Shown here in pieces: positions 1 to 8,221 of a DNA stretch of 41,370 bases; the stretch's first letter is position 1; each line of letters starts with the position of its first letter. Under the pieces are notes generated by a model that did no database searches, was not told the DNA's origin, and was given only the letters and a program-made list of their open reading frames with translations. Location of the stretch: positions 42,316 through 83,685 of the forward strand of contig DHAA01000031.1 of NCBI GenBank assembly GCA_002397275.1. Direction: 5' to 3'. Both the position numbers and the translations under genes were made by a program. The DNA is from Thermacetogenium sp. UBA4966 (GTDB taxonomy: Bacteria; Bacillota; DSM-12270; Thermacetogeniales; Thermacetogeniaceae).

Positions 1-95
1 ATGCCGTTACCCGGAACTCCATAATAGTCGCTTCGCTGGAATCCATCCGGCTACTGTCCCTGAAAGCAATGCTTTGCCAGTTTCATCCTTCTGAT
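1..95. repeat. Dispersed intergenic repeat, copy 1
   Basis: Positions 1-51 match 30338-30388 with three mismatches by eye. Positions 57-95 resemble the reverse complement of the insertion at 11194-11256, sharing the block AAAGCAATGCT and, 7 to 8 nt later, TTTCATCC. No coding frame was recognised in 1-197. The frame that ends at the TGA at 196-198 does not look like the ScpA C-terminus one would expect upstream of scpB. The repeat may extend beyond the left edge of the window. Confidence 0.7.
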
Positions 96-197
96 GGCGC
101 CCCCGCATTGTGGGTGCATGGGCGTCTACCTTGAAAACAAAATTACTCAGCGCAACAGCCCGCTGGATTCTAGTAAAGCGAAGGGAGAGGTTATGTG

Positions 198-749
198 ATG
201 ACGGTAATATTCTCGGAGGAGGCCACAGCTGTATTGGACGCCTTGCTTTTCGTTGCTTCGGATCCGGTATCTCCTGAAACGCTGGCCCGCCTCACAGGCT
301 ATTCCGCAGAAGATATAGAAGAGCTCGTCCTCAAACTGGAGAAAATATATAATCAGCCGGGCCATGGTTTGCAGCTGGTCAAGGTTGCAGGCGGCTATCA
401 ACTTGTAACCCGGCCTGAGTATTCTTATTATATAGAGAAACTGCTGCAGGAAAGAGCGAAAGAGCCTTCTCTCTCCAGAGCGGCGCTGGAAACCCTGAGC
501 ATCATCGCCTACTACCAGCCTGTAACCAGAGCTAAAATTGAAGCTATCCGCGGTGTGCGTGTGGATCACATTCTGATCAACTTGCTCGAACGCGGCCTGA
601 TCAAAGAAAAAGGCCGGGGCGCCGGTCCCGGCAGACCGATACTGTACGCCTCAACGTCAAAGTTTTTGGAGTTTTTCGGGCTTAACGATCTGAGCGACCT
701 GCCTCCCCTGCCCGAACTGGAAAACCGCGGGAATACAGGGGAAAAATAA
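198..749 (+). CDS. scpB: Segregation and condensation protein B (ScpB)
   Basis: ScpB is the winged-helix accessory subunit that joins ScpA (kleisin) and SMC in the bacterial condensin complex for chromosome organisation. The 183-residue protein shows the family N-terminus (ALLFVASDPVSPETLA near residue 15) and the second winged-helix region with LSIIAYYQPVTRAKIEAIRG and the conserved GRGAGPGRPILY stretch near residues 140-150. The ATG at 198 is preferred over the GTG at 195 because the GGGAGAGG ribosome binding site at 183-190 then has a normal 7-nt spacing. scpA normally precedes scpB but is not recognisable in the 197 bases available. The DUF2953 gene follows after a gap of 76 bases. Confidence 0.93.
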   Translation: MTVIFSEEATAVLDALLFVASDPVSPETLARLTGYSAEDIEELVLKLEKIYNQPGHGLQLVKVAGGYQLVTRPEYSYYIEKLLQERAKEPSLSRAALETLSIIAYYQPVTRAKIEAIRGVRVDHILINLLERGLIKEKGRGAGPGRPILYASTSKFLEFFGLNDLSDLPPLPELENRGNTGEK

Positions 750-825
750 GTATATTTTTCCTGTTGGGCGTAAACCTTAATAGCATCAAGTGCTTATAAC
801 TGCCGCGTCTGTGAGGTGTTCGAGG

Positions 826-1494
826 TTGCGCCAGGCAGATTTTATAACAGTGATTGCTGCAATTGTCCTGGTAGCGGGGATTTTGCTGGCCTTAATGCCT
901 GTGGAGATCCGTTTTTTTTATAGATGGGGGATGGATGAACACTCGCTCGTATTGAGGTTTCAGTTCTTTTGGGGAAGGGTTGGTTTCGGGACTAAATTTT
1001 TTTTGGGGAAAAATAAGATTAAGGAAAAATCCCGTTTGGCAATGCCGTTTCGTTTGGATAGGAAGGAAGCGGGCCGGCAATCGAAATCACTGCAAGATTT
1101 TTTTAAAGCTTATTCCCGTTATCAAAAACTGCTGCGCTGCTGCAGGGAATTCGCGGCCAGGAGTGTTTGCCGCAGTTTTAATTGGGAAACAGAATTAGGA
1201 TTTATCGATTACGGCTTAACGGGAATGGCAACCGGACTATTGTGGGCGGGAAAGGGAGCGGTCGTCAGTTATTTATCCAGATTTATAAAAATGGATTCTC
1301 AGCGTATGCGGATATCTGTTACCCCTCTTTTTGGCAGACAACATTGGGAGAGTTGCCTTAACTGCATATTCAGCACGCGTTTAGGTCATATTATAATCGT
1401 ATTCAGTTTTTATTTAATCTGGCTGCTCAAAGATGTCTGGGACAAGAAAAGAAGAGGTGACGGTAGATGGCGGAACATCCTATTGAAAATTTGA
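826..1494 (+). CDS. DUF2953 family membrane-anchored protein
   Basis: Function is unknown. An N-terminal hydrophobic helix (about residues 6-23) is followed by VEIRFFYRW and a basic cytoplasmic or wall-side region, which is the usual DUF2953 layout. A second hydrophobic stretch lies close to the C-terminus (HIIIVFSFYLIWLL). The TTG at 826 is chosen because GAGGTG at 812-817 lies 8 nt upstream; a GTG at 790 in the same frame has no ribosome binding site. In spore-forming Clostridia this family is found between scpB and ytfJ, as here, which suggests a sporulation link. The last 28 bases overlap ytfJ. Confidence 0.75.
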   Translation: MRQADFITVIAAIVLVAGILLALMPVEIRFFYRWGMDEHSLVLRFQFFWGRVGFGTKFFLGKNKIKEKSRLAMPFRLDRKEAGRQSKSLQDFFKAYSRYQKLLRCCREFAARSVCRSFNWETELGFIDYGLTGMATGLLWAGKGAVVSYLSRFIKMDSQRMRISVTPLFGRQHWESCLNCIFSTRLGHIIIVFSFYLIWLLKDVWDKKRRGDGRWRNILLKI

Positions 1495-1883
1495 TGAAAA
1501 CTGCTATGGAAAACATCAAGGATATGATTGATGTCAACACAATTGTCGGTGATCCCGTAGAGACCCCGGACGGCAGTGTAATTATGCCTGTCTCACGTGT
1601 TTCTTGCGGATTCGCGGCAGGAGGAGCCGACTATCAGACTAACGGCGACAGCCGAACTGAGGAAAACTCTCTGCCTTTCGGCGGGGGAAGCGGAGGAGGG
1701 GTCTCGGTACGGCCTGTTGGTTTCCTGGTTGTGGGGCAGAATACTGTGCGGCTGCTGCCTGTTGACGGAAACCCTGTCGCGGAACGTCTTATCGATATCG
1801 CTCCCGATCTCTTGGAAAGGCTGCAGTCCATGATGCAGCAGAAGCGCAGTGATGCTTCTTGCCCGGAAAGCCCGCTGGTTTAA
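1467..1883 (+). CDS. ytfJ: Sporulation protein YtfJ (GerW family)
   Basis: Spore protein of the YtfJ/GerW family, which in Bacillus is needed for normal germination. The 138-residue protein has the family features: amphipathic N-terminus MAEHPIENLMKTAMENIKDM, then GDPVETPDGSVIMPVSRVSCGFAAGG, a glycine-rich loop (FGGGSGGGVSVRPVGFLVV) around residues 72-90, and a C-terminal helix with IAPDLLERL. The start at 1467 lies behind GAAGAGGTGA. The gene overlaps the end of the DUF2953 gene, so the two are probably co-translated, and an intrinsic terminator follows. The C-terminal tail after residue 125 is polar and probably unstructured. Confidence 0.9.
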   Translation: MAEHPIENLMKTAMENIKDMIDVNTIVGDPVETPDGSVIMPVSRVSCGFAAGGADYQTNGDSRTEENSLPFGGGSGGGVSVRPVGFLVVGQNTVRLLPVDGNPVAERLIDIAPDLLERLQSMMQQKRSDASCPESPLV

Positions 1884-1904
1884 CAGATAATCTGTATTTC
1901 ATTG

Positions 1905-1935
1905 CCCTTCCCTATCCGGGAGGGTTATTTTTTTA
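1905..1935 (+). terminator. Rho-independent terminator after ytfJ
   Basis: CCCTTCC at 1905-1911 pairs with GGGAGGG at 1918-1924 (seven pairs, one G-U) and is followed by TTATTTTTTT. It ends the scpB-DUF2953-ytfJ unit. Confidence 0.8.
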
Positions 1936-2034
1936 AATAAAAGTGAAATCCGAAAATTAATAAAGAATATCGGGGATGCAAGCAGGAGTTTTTATCTCCC
2001 ATGAAGAATCATAGTTTTTCGGGAGTGAACCGGT

Positions 2035-3183
2035 TTGTGCTTGATTTGCAGAAGAATATTTAATCGAACCAGCCTATTGCTTTTCTTTGTTCTATGTCTA
2101 ACCCTCTTTTTTCAAACCAGGGCAGAGGCTGCGGAGAATGTCGATATCTCCGCAAAAGCCGCCATTTTAATTGATGAGAGTTCAGGCCGGGTAGTTTTTG
2201 CGCGAAACGAACGCCAAAGGCTGCCCCAGGCAAGCCTGACCAAAATAATGACTGCCCTCCTGGTTATTGAGCATGGGGATTTGGATGAAAAGGTTGAGAT
2301 CAGTGAATATGCCGCGGAAACCGGGGAGAGTTCTATTTGGTTGGAGAAGGGGGAGGTATTGAGCAGGAATGAACTGCTCTACGCCTTGATGCTGAATTCC
2401 GCCAATGATGCCGCCGTGGCTCTGGCGGAAAGTGTTGCCGGAAGCGAAGAGCTTTTTGTTTCGCAGATGAACAGGCGTGTGCGGACGCTTCATTTGGGCG
2501 ATACCCATTTTGCCAACCCTCATGGTTTAGACGCAGAGGGTCACTACAGCAGCGCTTATGATCTGGCATCTCTTGCCAGGGAAGGGCTGAAAAACCCTCT
2601 GTTTAGGAAAGTGGTCACCACCAAGCAGATGGATATCCCCTGGTCGGATCACCCCTGGAACCGCAGTCTGGGCAACAGAAACCAACTGATTACCAGGTAT
2701 CAGGGGGCGAGGGGTGTCAAAACAGGCTATACGAACAAGGCCGGCAGTTGTCTGGTGGGAGCGGCACAGCGCGGGGAGCTGAAGCTGATCTCGGTTGTCT
2801 TGAATTCTTGTGATATCTACAGTGATACCGAGAAACTGCTGGATTACGGTTTCGATAATTGTGAGACCGTTGTTTTGGCGGAAAAAAACGGGGTTAAGCG
2901 CGTCCAGGTAAAAAAGGGGAACAGCGAATTTGTGCCCGTCAGGTTAGAAAGGGAGGCCACAGTCGCTGTGCTTCCCGGAGAAAAAGAGAAGCTTTCTTTT
3001 CAATGTGAGTTAAATGAAAATATTGAGGCGCCGGTTAAAAAAGGAACGGTCCTGGGTGTAGGAAGGGTTCTCCTCAATGGGAAAGAGATAGACAGGATCG
3101 ATTACCTGGCCCAGGAAGATGTACAAAAGAAACCGCCCTTGTGGATAGCTGTTTTCAACTGGATTAAATCACTGTTTTCATAA
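2035..3183 (+). CDS. dacF: D-alanyl-D-alanine carboxypeptidase, DacF type (peptidase S11)
   Basis: A penicillin-binding protein that trims the terminal D-Ala from peptidoglycan stem peptides. DacF-type enzymes adjust cross-linking of the spore cortex. Residues 12-33 form a signal peptide (RTSLLLFFVLCLTLFFQTRAEAA). The three active-site motifs are visible: SLTK (67-70), SAN (122-124) and KTG (229-231). The C-terminal third holds the S11-associated beta domain and ends in a hydrophobic amphipathic helix (PPLWIAVFNWIKSLFS) of the kind that anchors these enzymes to the membrane. The TTG at 2035 is the likely start, about 10 nt after GGGAG, but it is not certain. spmA and spmB follow, the order also known from Bacillus dacF-associated clusters. 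Confidence 0.92.
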   Translation: MCLICRRIFNRTSLLLFFVLCLTLFFQTRAEAAENVDISAKAAILIDESSGRVVFARNERQRLPQASLTKIMTALLVIEHGDLDEKVEISEYAAETGESSIWLEKGEVLSRNELLYALMLNSANDAAVALAESVAGSEELFVSQMNRRVRTLHLGDTHFANPHGLDAEGHYSSAYDLASLAREGLKNPLFRKVVTTKQMDIPWSDHPWNRSLGNRNQLITRYQGARGVKTGYTNKAGSCLVGAAQRGELKLISVVLNSCDIYSDTEKLLDYGFDNCETVVLAEKNGVKRVQVKKGNSEFVPVRLEREATVAVLPGEKEKLSFQCELNENIEAPVKKGTVLGVGRVLLNGKEIDRIDYLAQEDVQKKPPLWIAVFNWIKSLFS

Positions 3184-3276
3184 AATCCTCAGAGATGCGC
3201 GGCCGTTACATTGTTGGTCTATTTGTTTTCCCTCCTACATAAAGGTGAAAAAGGAATCAAATGGAGGGAGGACAAA

Positions 3277-3879
3277 ATGCTCAATCTGATTTGGCTTTTT
3301 TTAATTCTCACCGGTATTGTGGTCGCTGCTTTCAACGGCAGGATCGATCTGGTGACCGAGACTTTTTTCAGCGGCGCCAATGAAGGGGTCAAGGTTTGTT
3401 TGGATTTAATCGGGTTGATGACGCTCTGGCTGGGGATGCTGGAGGTTGCGCGGCAAGCCGGATTGATTCGAATTTTGGCGCGCCTTCTGCGGCCTTTCAC
3501 CGTTTTGTTTTTTCCAGGGGTACCCTCCGATCATCCTGCTCTGGGAGCCATTATCATGAATATCAGCGCCAATATCCTGGGGTTAGGGAATGCGGCGACA
3601 CCGTTCGGCCTGAAAGCAATGGAAGAACTGCAGAAACTCAATCCTCGCCCGGACACGGCCACAGATGCTATGTGTACGTTTTTGGCTGCTAATACCTCCT
3701 GTATCGTACTTGTCCCCGCAACTATTGTTGGGGTACGCGTTGCCGCAGGCTCGGCCAATGCCGCGGAGATTGTGGGGCCAACCTTATTTGCTACAGGACT
3801 TACCATGGTCGTGACTCTTCTGGCTGATTTTTGCTGGCGCAACTTCTTCCGCGTCCGGCGAAGGAGCGCGGGAAGATGA
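3277..3879 (+). CDS. spmA: Spore maturation protein A
   Basis: Polytopic membrane protein of the nucleoside-recognition (Gate) family. SpmA and SpmB together are needed for spore core dehydration and heat resistance. The 200-residue protein begins MLNLIWLFLILTGIVVAAFNGR and carries the family stretches GANEGVKVCLDLIG and MNISANILGLGNAATPFGLKAM. The ATG at 3277 is chosen because GGAGGGAG at 3263-3270 lies just upstream; an earlier in-frame TTG at 3211 has no ribosome binding site. Its TGA overlaps the spmB start (ATGA at 3876-3879), which implies translational coupling. Confidence 0.95.
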   Translation: MLNLIWLFLILTGIVVAAFNGRIDLVTETFFSGANEGVKVCLDLIGLMTLWLGMLEVARQAGLIRILARLLRPFTVLFFPGVPSDHPALGAIIMNISANILGLGNAATPFGLKAMEELQKLNPRPDTATDAMCTFLAANTSCIVLVPATIVGVRVAAGSANAAEIVGPTLFATGLTMVVTLLADFCWRNFFRVRRRSAGR

Positions 3880-4409
3880 TCGCGCAGGTTTTAGGCGAGG
3901 TTTCACGCTGGGCGATACCTTTCTTGTTCGTCTTATTTCTGGTCGCGGGCTGGTGTCGCCGCGTTCCTGTTTATGAAGCCTTTATTCAGGGCGCGGCGGA
4001 GGGGTTTCAAATCGCTGTCCGCATTATACCATACCTGGTGGCTATGTTTGTGGCCATCAAGATATTTCGTGTTTCAGGCGCTATGGATATCTTTGCGCGG
4101 ATCTGCGCCCCTCTTTTGGGCCTGATCGGCGCTCCCCCTGAAGTGCTTCCTCTGGCGGTGATGAGACCCCTTTCAGGGAGCAGCGCTTTGGGCCTGGCCA
4201 CAGAGTTAATACATACTCATGGCCCGGATACATTTATAGGCAGGCTGGCCTCGATTATGCAGGGCACTACCGATACCACGTTTTTTGTTTTAACGGTATA
4301 CTTCGGTTCCGTAGGCATCAGGCGCTTTCGCCATGCCGTACCCCTGGGCCTGATGGCGGATCTGACCGGGCTGTTTGCTTCTCTGTTTATCTGCCATCTT
4401 CTCTTTTAG
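3876..4409 (+). CDS. spmB: Spore maturation protein B
   Basis: Partner of SpmA, also a Gate-family membrane protein, 177 residues. The sequence shows the N-terminal helix WAIPFLFVLFLVAGW, then GAAEGFQIAVRIIPYLVAMFVAIK and the conserved RPLSGSSALG followed by IMQGTTDTTFFVLTVYFGSVGIR. The start codon overlaps the spmA stop and has AAGGAGCG at 3861-3868. No terminator is visible in the 137 bases before the next gene. Confidence 0.95.
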   Translation: MIAQVLGEVSRWAIPFLFVLFLVAGWCRRVPVYEAFIQGAAEGFQIAVRIIPYLVAMFVAIKIFRVSGAMDIFARICAPLLGLIGAPPEVLPLAVMRPLSGSSALGLATELIHTHGPDTFIGRLASIMQGTTDTTFFVLTVYFGSVGIRRFRHAVPLGLMADLTGLFASLFICHLLF

Positions 4410-4546
4410 CCGGACCGAGTCTGAATATCAAAACCTGCTTCAAATAGAAAATATTAAAAGGCAGGGATGATATTGGGCAGGAGAATGGCGAATTCAGTCG
4501 AATTACAGAGATTAGAAAGAGGAGAAGGATCAGGGGGGGGTAAAAA

Positions 4547-5401
4547 ATGAATATTGCTGTCGTTGGCGCTGGAAGAGGGGGCCGTTCCATCCTGGCGGCG
4601 ATTTGCGGTTTACCTGATGTTAAAGTCGTGGGGATTTCGGATCTCGATGAAAACGCTCCCGGGATAGTGTTGGCCCGGGAATTGGGTGTAAAAACCTTTG
4701 CCGATTGTCTGGATATGCTGAGAGCCGGGAAACCTGATATCATCATTGAGGCGACAGGCGTACCAAAGGTGCAGAAGATGCTGCATGAGAATAAGCCGGA
4801 AAAAACGACGATTATCGATGCTTCAGCGGCATTATTGATGATGATCATGGTAGAATCTAAAGAGGGGATGATTAAGGAACTGCGCGCCCAGGCTCAGCAG
4901 TTGGCCGCCATGTCGGATGATCTGAACAGGAATGTACAGCAGATTGCAGAGTCTGCGAAAGAGCTGGCAGGAGGAGCGGAAAGCCTGGCAGCGCAAGGAA
5001 AGACCCTTGGCGAGGTTGCGGATACTGCCAAAAACCATGTGATGGCTACAGGCGAGGTGCTTAGTTTTATCAAGAAAGTCGCTACCCAAACCAAACTGCT
5101 CGGTCTTAATGCAGCGATAGAGGCTGCCCGTGCAGGGGACCACGGGCGCGGCTTTGCCGTTGTTGCCGATGAGGTGAGAAAGCTGGCGGAGGATAGCGCT
5201 GTATCCGCCGAACAGATCGGCTCAATTTTAACGAATATAGAAAAATCTGTAGGGGAAATTAGTCTTGGCGTCGGTGAAACCGCCGGGGTCAGCGCCGGAC
5301 AAGCCGCCGCCACGGAACAGGTTGCCGAGACCATTACTCAATTGGGGAGCTTGGCCGGAGAACTGGAGAATGTTGCTCATAATTTAGCCAGTCTATCCTG
5401 A
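4547..5401 (+). CDS. Soluble chemoreceptor: Rossmann domain fused to an MCP signalling domain
   Basis: Residues 1-100 form a dinucleotide-binding fold: MNIAVVGAGRGGRS with the G-x-G-x-x-G loop at 7-12, then a second strand ending GISDLDEN whose acidic residues suit NAD(H) rather than NADP(H), and PDIIIEATG at 63-71. From about 105 to 284 there is a methyl-accepting chemotaxis signalling helical hairpin whose tip (residues 183-217) carries LGLNAAIEAARAG, GRGFAVVADEVRKLAE and flanking coiled coil. There is no transmembrane helix, HAMP domain or periplasmic sensor, so the receptor should be cytoplasmic. The inference is that it reports on a bound nucleotide or small metabolite to CheA/CheW. No che genes are in the window. 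A very G-rich ribosome binding site (AGGGGGGG) precedes the ATG. Confidence 0.85.
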   Translation: MNIAVVGAGRGGRSILAAICGLPDVKVVGISDLDENAPGIVLARELGVKTFADCLDMLRAGKPDIIIEATGVPKVQKMLHENKPEKTTIIDASAALLMMIMVESKEGMIKELRAQAQQLAAMSDDLNRNVQQIAESAKELAGGAESLAAQGKTLGEVADTAKNHVMATGEVLSFIKKVATQTKLLGLNAAIEAARAGDHGRGFAVVADEVRKLAEDSAVSAEQIGSILTNIEKSVGEISLGVGETAGVSAGQAAATEQVAETITQLGSLAGELENVAHNLASLS

Positions 5402-5414
5402 GAGGTGAAATAGA

Positions 5415-6167
5415 ATTACTGTTGAGCGTCTGCAAAAGGCACTGGCTCGGGCAGGTATAGGGTCACGCCGTTTTTGTGAGGATCTGATCCGCAAAGGAGC
5501 GGTTCAGGTCAATGGCAAAATTGCGGAATTGGGAATGAAAGTGAATCCGGTCAGTGATCAGATATTAATTGATGGGAAAACTATAACATTCCCCAGAAAA
5601 TACACCTATGTGCTTCTATATAAACCTAAAGGATGTCTGTCAACGGTCAAGGACCCGCAGGGGAGGCCTAAGGTTACGGACCTTGTGCCGCTTTCAGGGG
5701 TTCGTTTGTTTCCTGTCGGAAGATTGGATTATCAAACCGGCGGGCTGCTGTTGCTGACCGATGATGGAGAACTCACATACCTGTTGACACATCCAAAATA
5801 TGGAGTTTGGAAAACCTATCATGCCGTTGTGCAGGGGAGGCCGTCCCCTCAAGCCTTAAAGCAGATGAGGGAAGGGCTGCCTCTTGGGGATGGCAGAACT
5901 TCACCGGCTAAGGTGCGTTTTCTGGGAATGTCTTCTCCAGGCGCCGGGCTGCTGGAGATCAGCCTGCGAGAGGGTAGAAAGCGACAGGTACGCAGGATGT
6001 GCGACCGGGTTGGGCATCCTGTGCTTGACCTGGAGAGAAAGAGTTTGGCTTTTCTAAATCTTAAGGGGCTGAGCACGGGCGAATACAGGTTTCTCACGCC
6101 GAATGAAGTACACAGGTTAAAGAGAATAGCTGAAAGGGAGGAAAGCCCAACTCGGCAGAGAACATAA
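5415..6167 (+). CDS. rluB: Ribosomal large-subunit pseudouridine synthase RluB family, AUU start
   Basis: Makes pseudouridine in 23S rRNA (helix 90 region in known RluB enzymes). An S4 RNA-binding domain opens the protein (TVERLQKALARAGIGSRRFCEDLI), followed by the catalytic domain with the nucleophile Asp in GRLDYQTGGLLLLTDDGE and the C-terminal EGRKRQVRRMC motif. The S4 domain is encoded only if translation begins near 5415. The frame is closed by TGA at 5406-5408, and between there and the S4 domain no ATG, GTG or TTG exists. ATT at 5415 stands 7 nt after AGAGGTG (5401-5407) and is the best start. The first ordinary start codon in frame (TTG 5529) would remove most of the S4 domain. About 250 residues, normal for the family. 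Confidence 0.9.
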   Translation: MTVERLQKALARAGIGSRRFCEDLIRKGAVQVNGKIAELGMKVNPVSDQILIDGKTITFPRKYTYVLLYKPKGCLSTVKDPQGRPKVTDLVPLSGVRLFPVGRLDYQTGGLLLLTDDGELTYLLTHPKYGVWKTYHAVVQGRPSPQALKQMREGLPLGDGRTSPAKVRFLGMSSPGAGLLEISLREGRKRQVRRMCDRVGHPVLDLERKSLAFLNLKGLSTGEYRFLTPNEVHRLKRIAEREESPTRQRT

Positions 6168-6203
6168 AGATATACAATCGATCATCGACAAGGGGGATTC
6201 TGG

Positions 6204-7133
6204 ATGCGATACAAAAAACACTATGCGCTATTGTCCTTTTTATTGATACTATCGGCTGCTCTCCTGTTCGGCGGCTGCCGGCAGCAAAACTCGGGCAATC
6301 CCGAGAAGGAAACGGAAATTGCAGTGACAGACGATTCGGGCGTGGAAGTGCGGCTGGATAAATATCCTGAGCGGATCATTTCTCTTACACCCAGCAACAC
6401 CGAGATCCTGTTTGCACTGGGCCTCGGTGAGCGGGTGGTAGGGGTCACCACCTACTGCGATTATCCGGAGGAAGCTAAACAGAAGAAGCGTATCGGCGAT
6501 CTGCAGGGGAATGTGGAAGAGATCGTTGCGCTGAAGCCTGATCTGATCGTAGCCAAGTCAGTGCTCAATGATGATGTGGTGAGCAAACTGCGCAAGCTCG
6601 ATGTCCCTGTTCTCTGTGTCGACCCGGAAAGCATCGACGGGGTTTACAGAGCGATTGAATTGATCGCCAAATTAACCGGGACCAGCGATAATGGGGATAA
6701 GATAATTAACGGTATGAAAGAGAAAATTGCCGCGGTAGAGAAAAAGGTTGCCGGTATCACTCAGGAAAAACGCCTCAAGGTCTTTGTTGAAGTGGGATAT
6801 GAACCGCTCTATACCGCCGGCGATAAGACCTATGTGGATGAACTGGTGTCCCTGGCCGGCGGAATCAACATTGCCAAGAACATCGAGGGGTACCAGATGT
6901 ACAGCCTGGAAGATGTGGTCAAGAGCAACCCTGATGTGATTTTAGCGGCAGACAATTATTATATTGATATTGATAAAGAAATCAAAAAGCGCGCCGGGTG
7001 GGATGCTATCGAGGCTGTGCAAAAGGGAAATCTAATCTCAGATTTTGACACCAACTTGGTGAACAGACCGGGGCCCCGTTCTGCCGAAGCTGTGGAATTA
7101 ATAGCAGAAGCCCTTTACCCCGATCTTTTTTAA
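6204..7133 (+). CDS. btuF: Corrinoid ABC transporter substrate-binding lipoprotein (BtuF type)
   Basis: Extracytoplasmic binding protein that captures cobalamin or cobamides for import. A lipoprotein signal peptide runs over residues 1-25 with the lipobox ending FGGC, so the mature protein is anchored to the outer face of the membrane. The class III binding-protein fold is evident: ERIISLTPSNTEILFALGLG, GVTTYCDYPEEA, then IVALKPDLIVAK and a C-terminal domain with NRPGPR. Assignment to corrinoid rather than ferric siderophore rests on the BtuF-like first motif and on the adenosyltransferase gene in the same cluster. No B12 riboswitch can fit in the 36 bases before it, so expression probably comes from upstream. 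Confidence 0.82.
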   Translation: MRYKKHYALLSFLLILSAALLFGGCRQQNSGNPEKETEIAVTDDSGVEVRLDKYPERIISLTPSNTEILFALGLGERVVGVTTYCDYPEEAKQKKRIGDLQGNVEEIVALKPDLIVAKSVLNDDVVSKLRKLDVPVLCVDPESIDGVYRAIELIAKLTGTSDNGDKIINGMKEKIAAVEKKVAGITQEKRLKVFVEVGYEPLYTAGDKTYVDELVSLAGGINIAKNIEGYQMYSLEDVVKSNPDVILAADNYYIDIDKEIKKRAGWDAIEAVQKGNLISDFDTNLVNRPGPRSAEAVELIAEALYPDLF

Positions 7134-7150
7134 AACCGGATATAAAAAGG

Positions 7151-8209
7151 ATGAAGGTAATGCATCACAGCAGTATTCACTCTCGTAATTATTTGGGTGT
7201 TTCTATCATGCTTCTGGTTCTGCTCATTATCTCTGTGCTTTTTGGCGTCAGCCTGGGCAGTGCCACAACATCACCGCTCATTGCCATGAGGGTGCTGTTA
7301 TCTCACCTTCCAGGATTGTCATCATGGTTTTCCGCCCCGGATATAGCCACCGACATGATCATCTGCAGGATTCGTCTGCCGCGGGTCATACTCGCTCTCT
7401 TTGTCGGCTCTGCCCTTGCTGTGGCGGGAGCTTCTCTGCAGGGATTGCTGCGCAATCCCCTGGCCGAACCGTACACCATCGGTGTGGCTTCAGGCGCCGC
7501 GGTCGGCGCGGCCGTAGTGATCATCTTTGCGGGAGGCGGCCTCCTGGGAGCTGTCAGTCTTCCCGTCGCCGCATTTCTGGGGGCGCTGTTGACAGGTGTT
7601 TTGGTTTACCGTTTGGCCGTGGTCAACGGCCATCTGGCAATGGAAACGCTTATTCTGGCAGGGGTGGTGATGAGTTCCTTTATGTCGGCTATTGTCTCCT
7701 ATTTGCTTACGGTTGCCGGGCATAACCTGCAGCAGGTTATTTACTGGCTGATGGGCAGCCTGAGCCTTAGGGGGAGCGACCATTTGATCTATACGCTGCC
7801 CCTCATATTATTAGGAGTGATTTTACTGTGTTTCTTCGGGCGTGACTTAAACATCCTTTCCTTTGGCGAGGAGGCTGCAGGCCAATTGGGTGTGCCTGTG
7901 GAAAGGGTGAAGCAGTTAATTCTGCTGCTGGCCACTCTGCTGACCGGTATCGCCGTATCTCTGGCGGGGACAATTGGCTTTGTAGGCCTGATTGTCCCTC
8001 ACCTGGTGCGCCTGCTGCTCGGCCCGGATCATCGGGTTCTGCTGCCTGTTTCAGCGGTAAGCGGGGGGATATTTTTAATATGGGCGGACATCGCGGCGCG
8101 TGTTGCCGTGGCGCCGGTTGAACTGCCTGTTGGCGTTGTCACGGCATTTTTAGGCGCCCCTTTTTTCATGTATCTATTGCGTACCCGTAAGAGCAGGGGC
8201 TACTTTTGA
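7151..8209 (+). CDS. btuC: Corrinoid ABC transporter permease (BtuC/FecCD family)
   Basis: Membrane subunit of the importer, about 352 residues and rich in hydrophobic helices, consistent with the ten-helix FecCD fold. Recognisable blocks are RIRLPRVILALFVGSALAVAG, LQGLLRNPLAEPYTIGVASGA, GLIVPHLVRLLLGPDHR near residue 280 and the closing VELPVGVVTAFLGAPFFMYLL. The start is uncertain: ATG at 7151 directly abuts AAAAGG and a second in-frame ATG lies at 7160. It sits 17 bases after btuF and 12 bases before btuD, so the three form one transport operon. Confidence 0.88.
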   Translation: MKVMHHSSIHSRNYLGVSIMLLVLLIISVLFGVSLGSATTSPLIAMRVLLSHLPGLSSWFSAPDIATDMIICRIRLPRVILALFVGSALAVAGASLQGLLRNPLAEPYTIGVASGAAVGAAVVIIFAGGGLLGAVSLPVAAFLGALLTGVLVYRLAVVNGHLAMETLILAGVVMSSFMSAIVSYLLTVAGHNLQQVIYWLMGSLSLRGSDHLIYTLPLILLGVILLCFFGRDLNILSFGEEAAGQLGVPVERVKQLILLLATLLTGIAVSLAGTIGFVGLIVPHLVRLLLGPDHRVLLPVSAVSGGIFLIWADIAARVAVAPVELPVGVVTAFLGAPFFMYLLRTRKSRGYF

Positions 8210-8221
8210 TGTGGGAAGGGA

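Noticed and set aside
64..198. C-terminal end of scpA
   Set aside because: The frame ending at 196-198 is short, overlaps the dispersed repeat and does not show ScpA-like residues.
6168..6203. Cobalamin riboswitch before btuF
   Set aside because: Only 36 bases separate rluB and btuF and no B12-box is present there.
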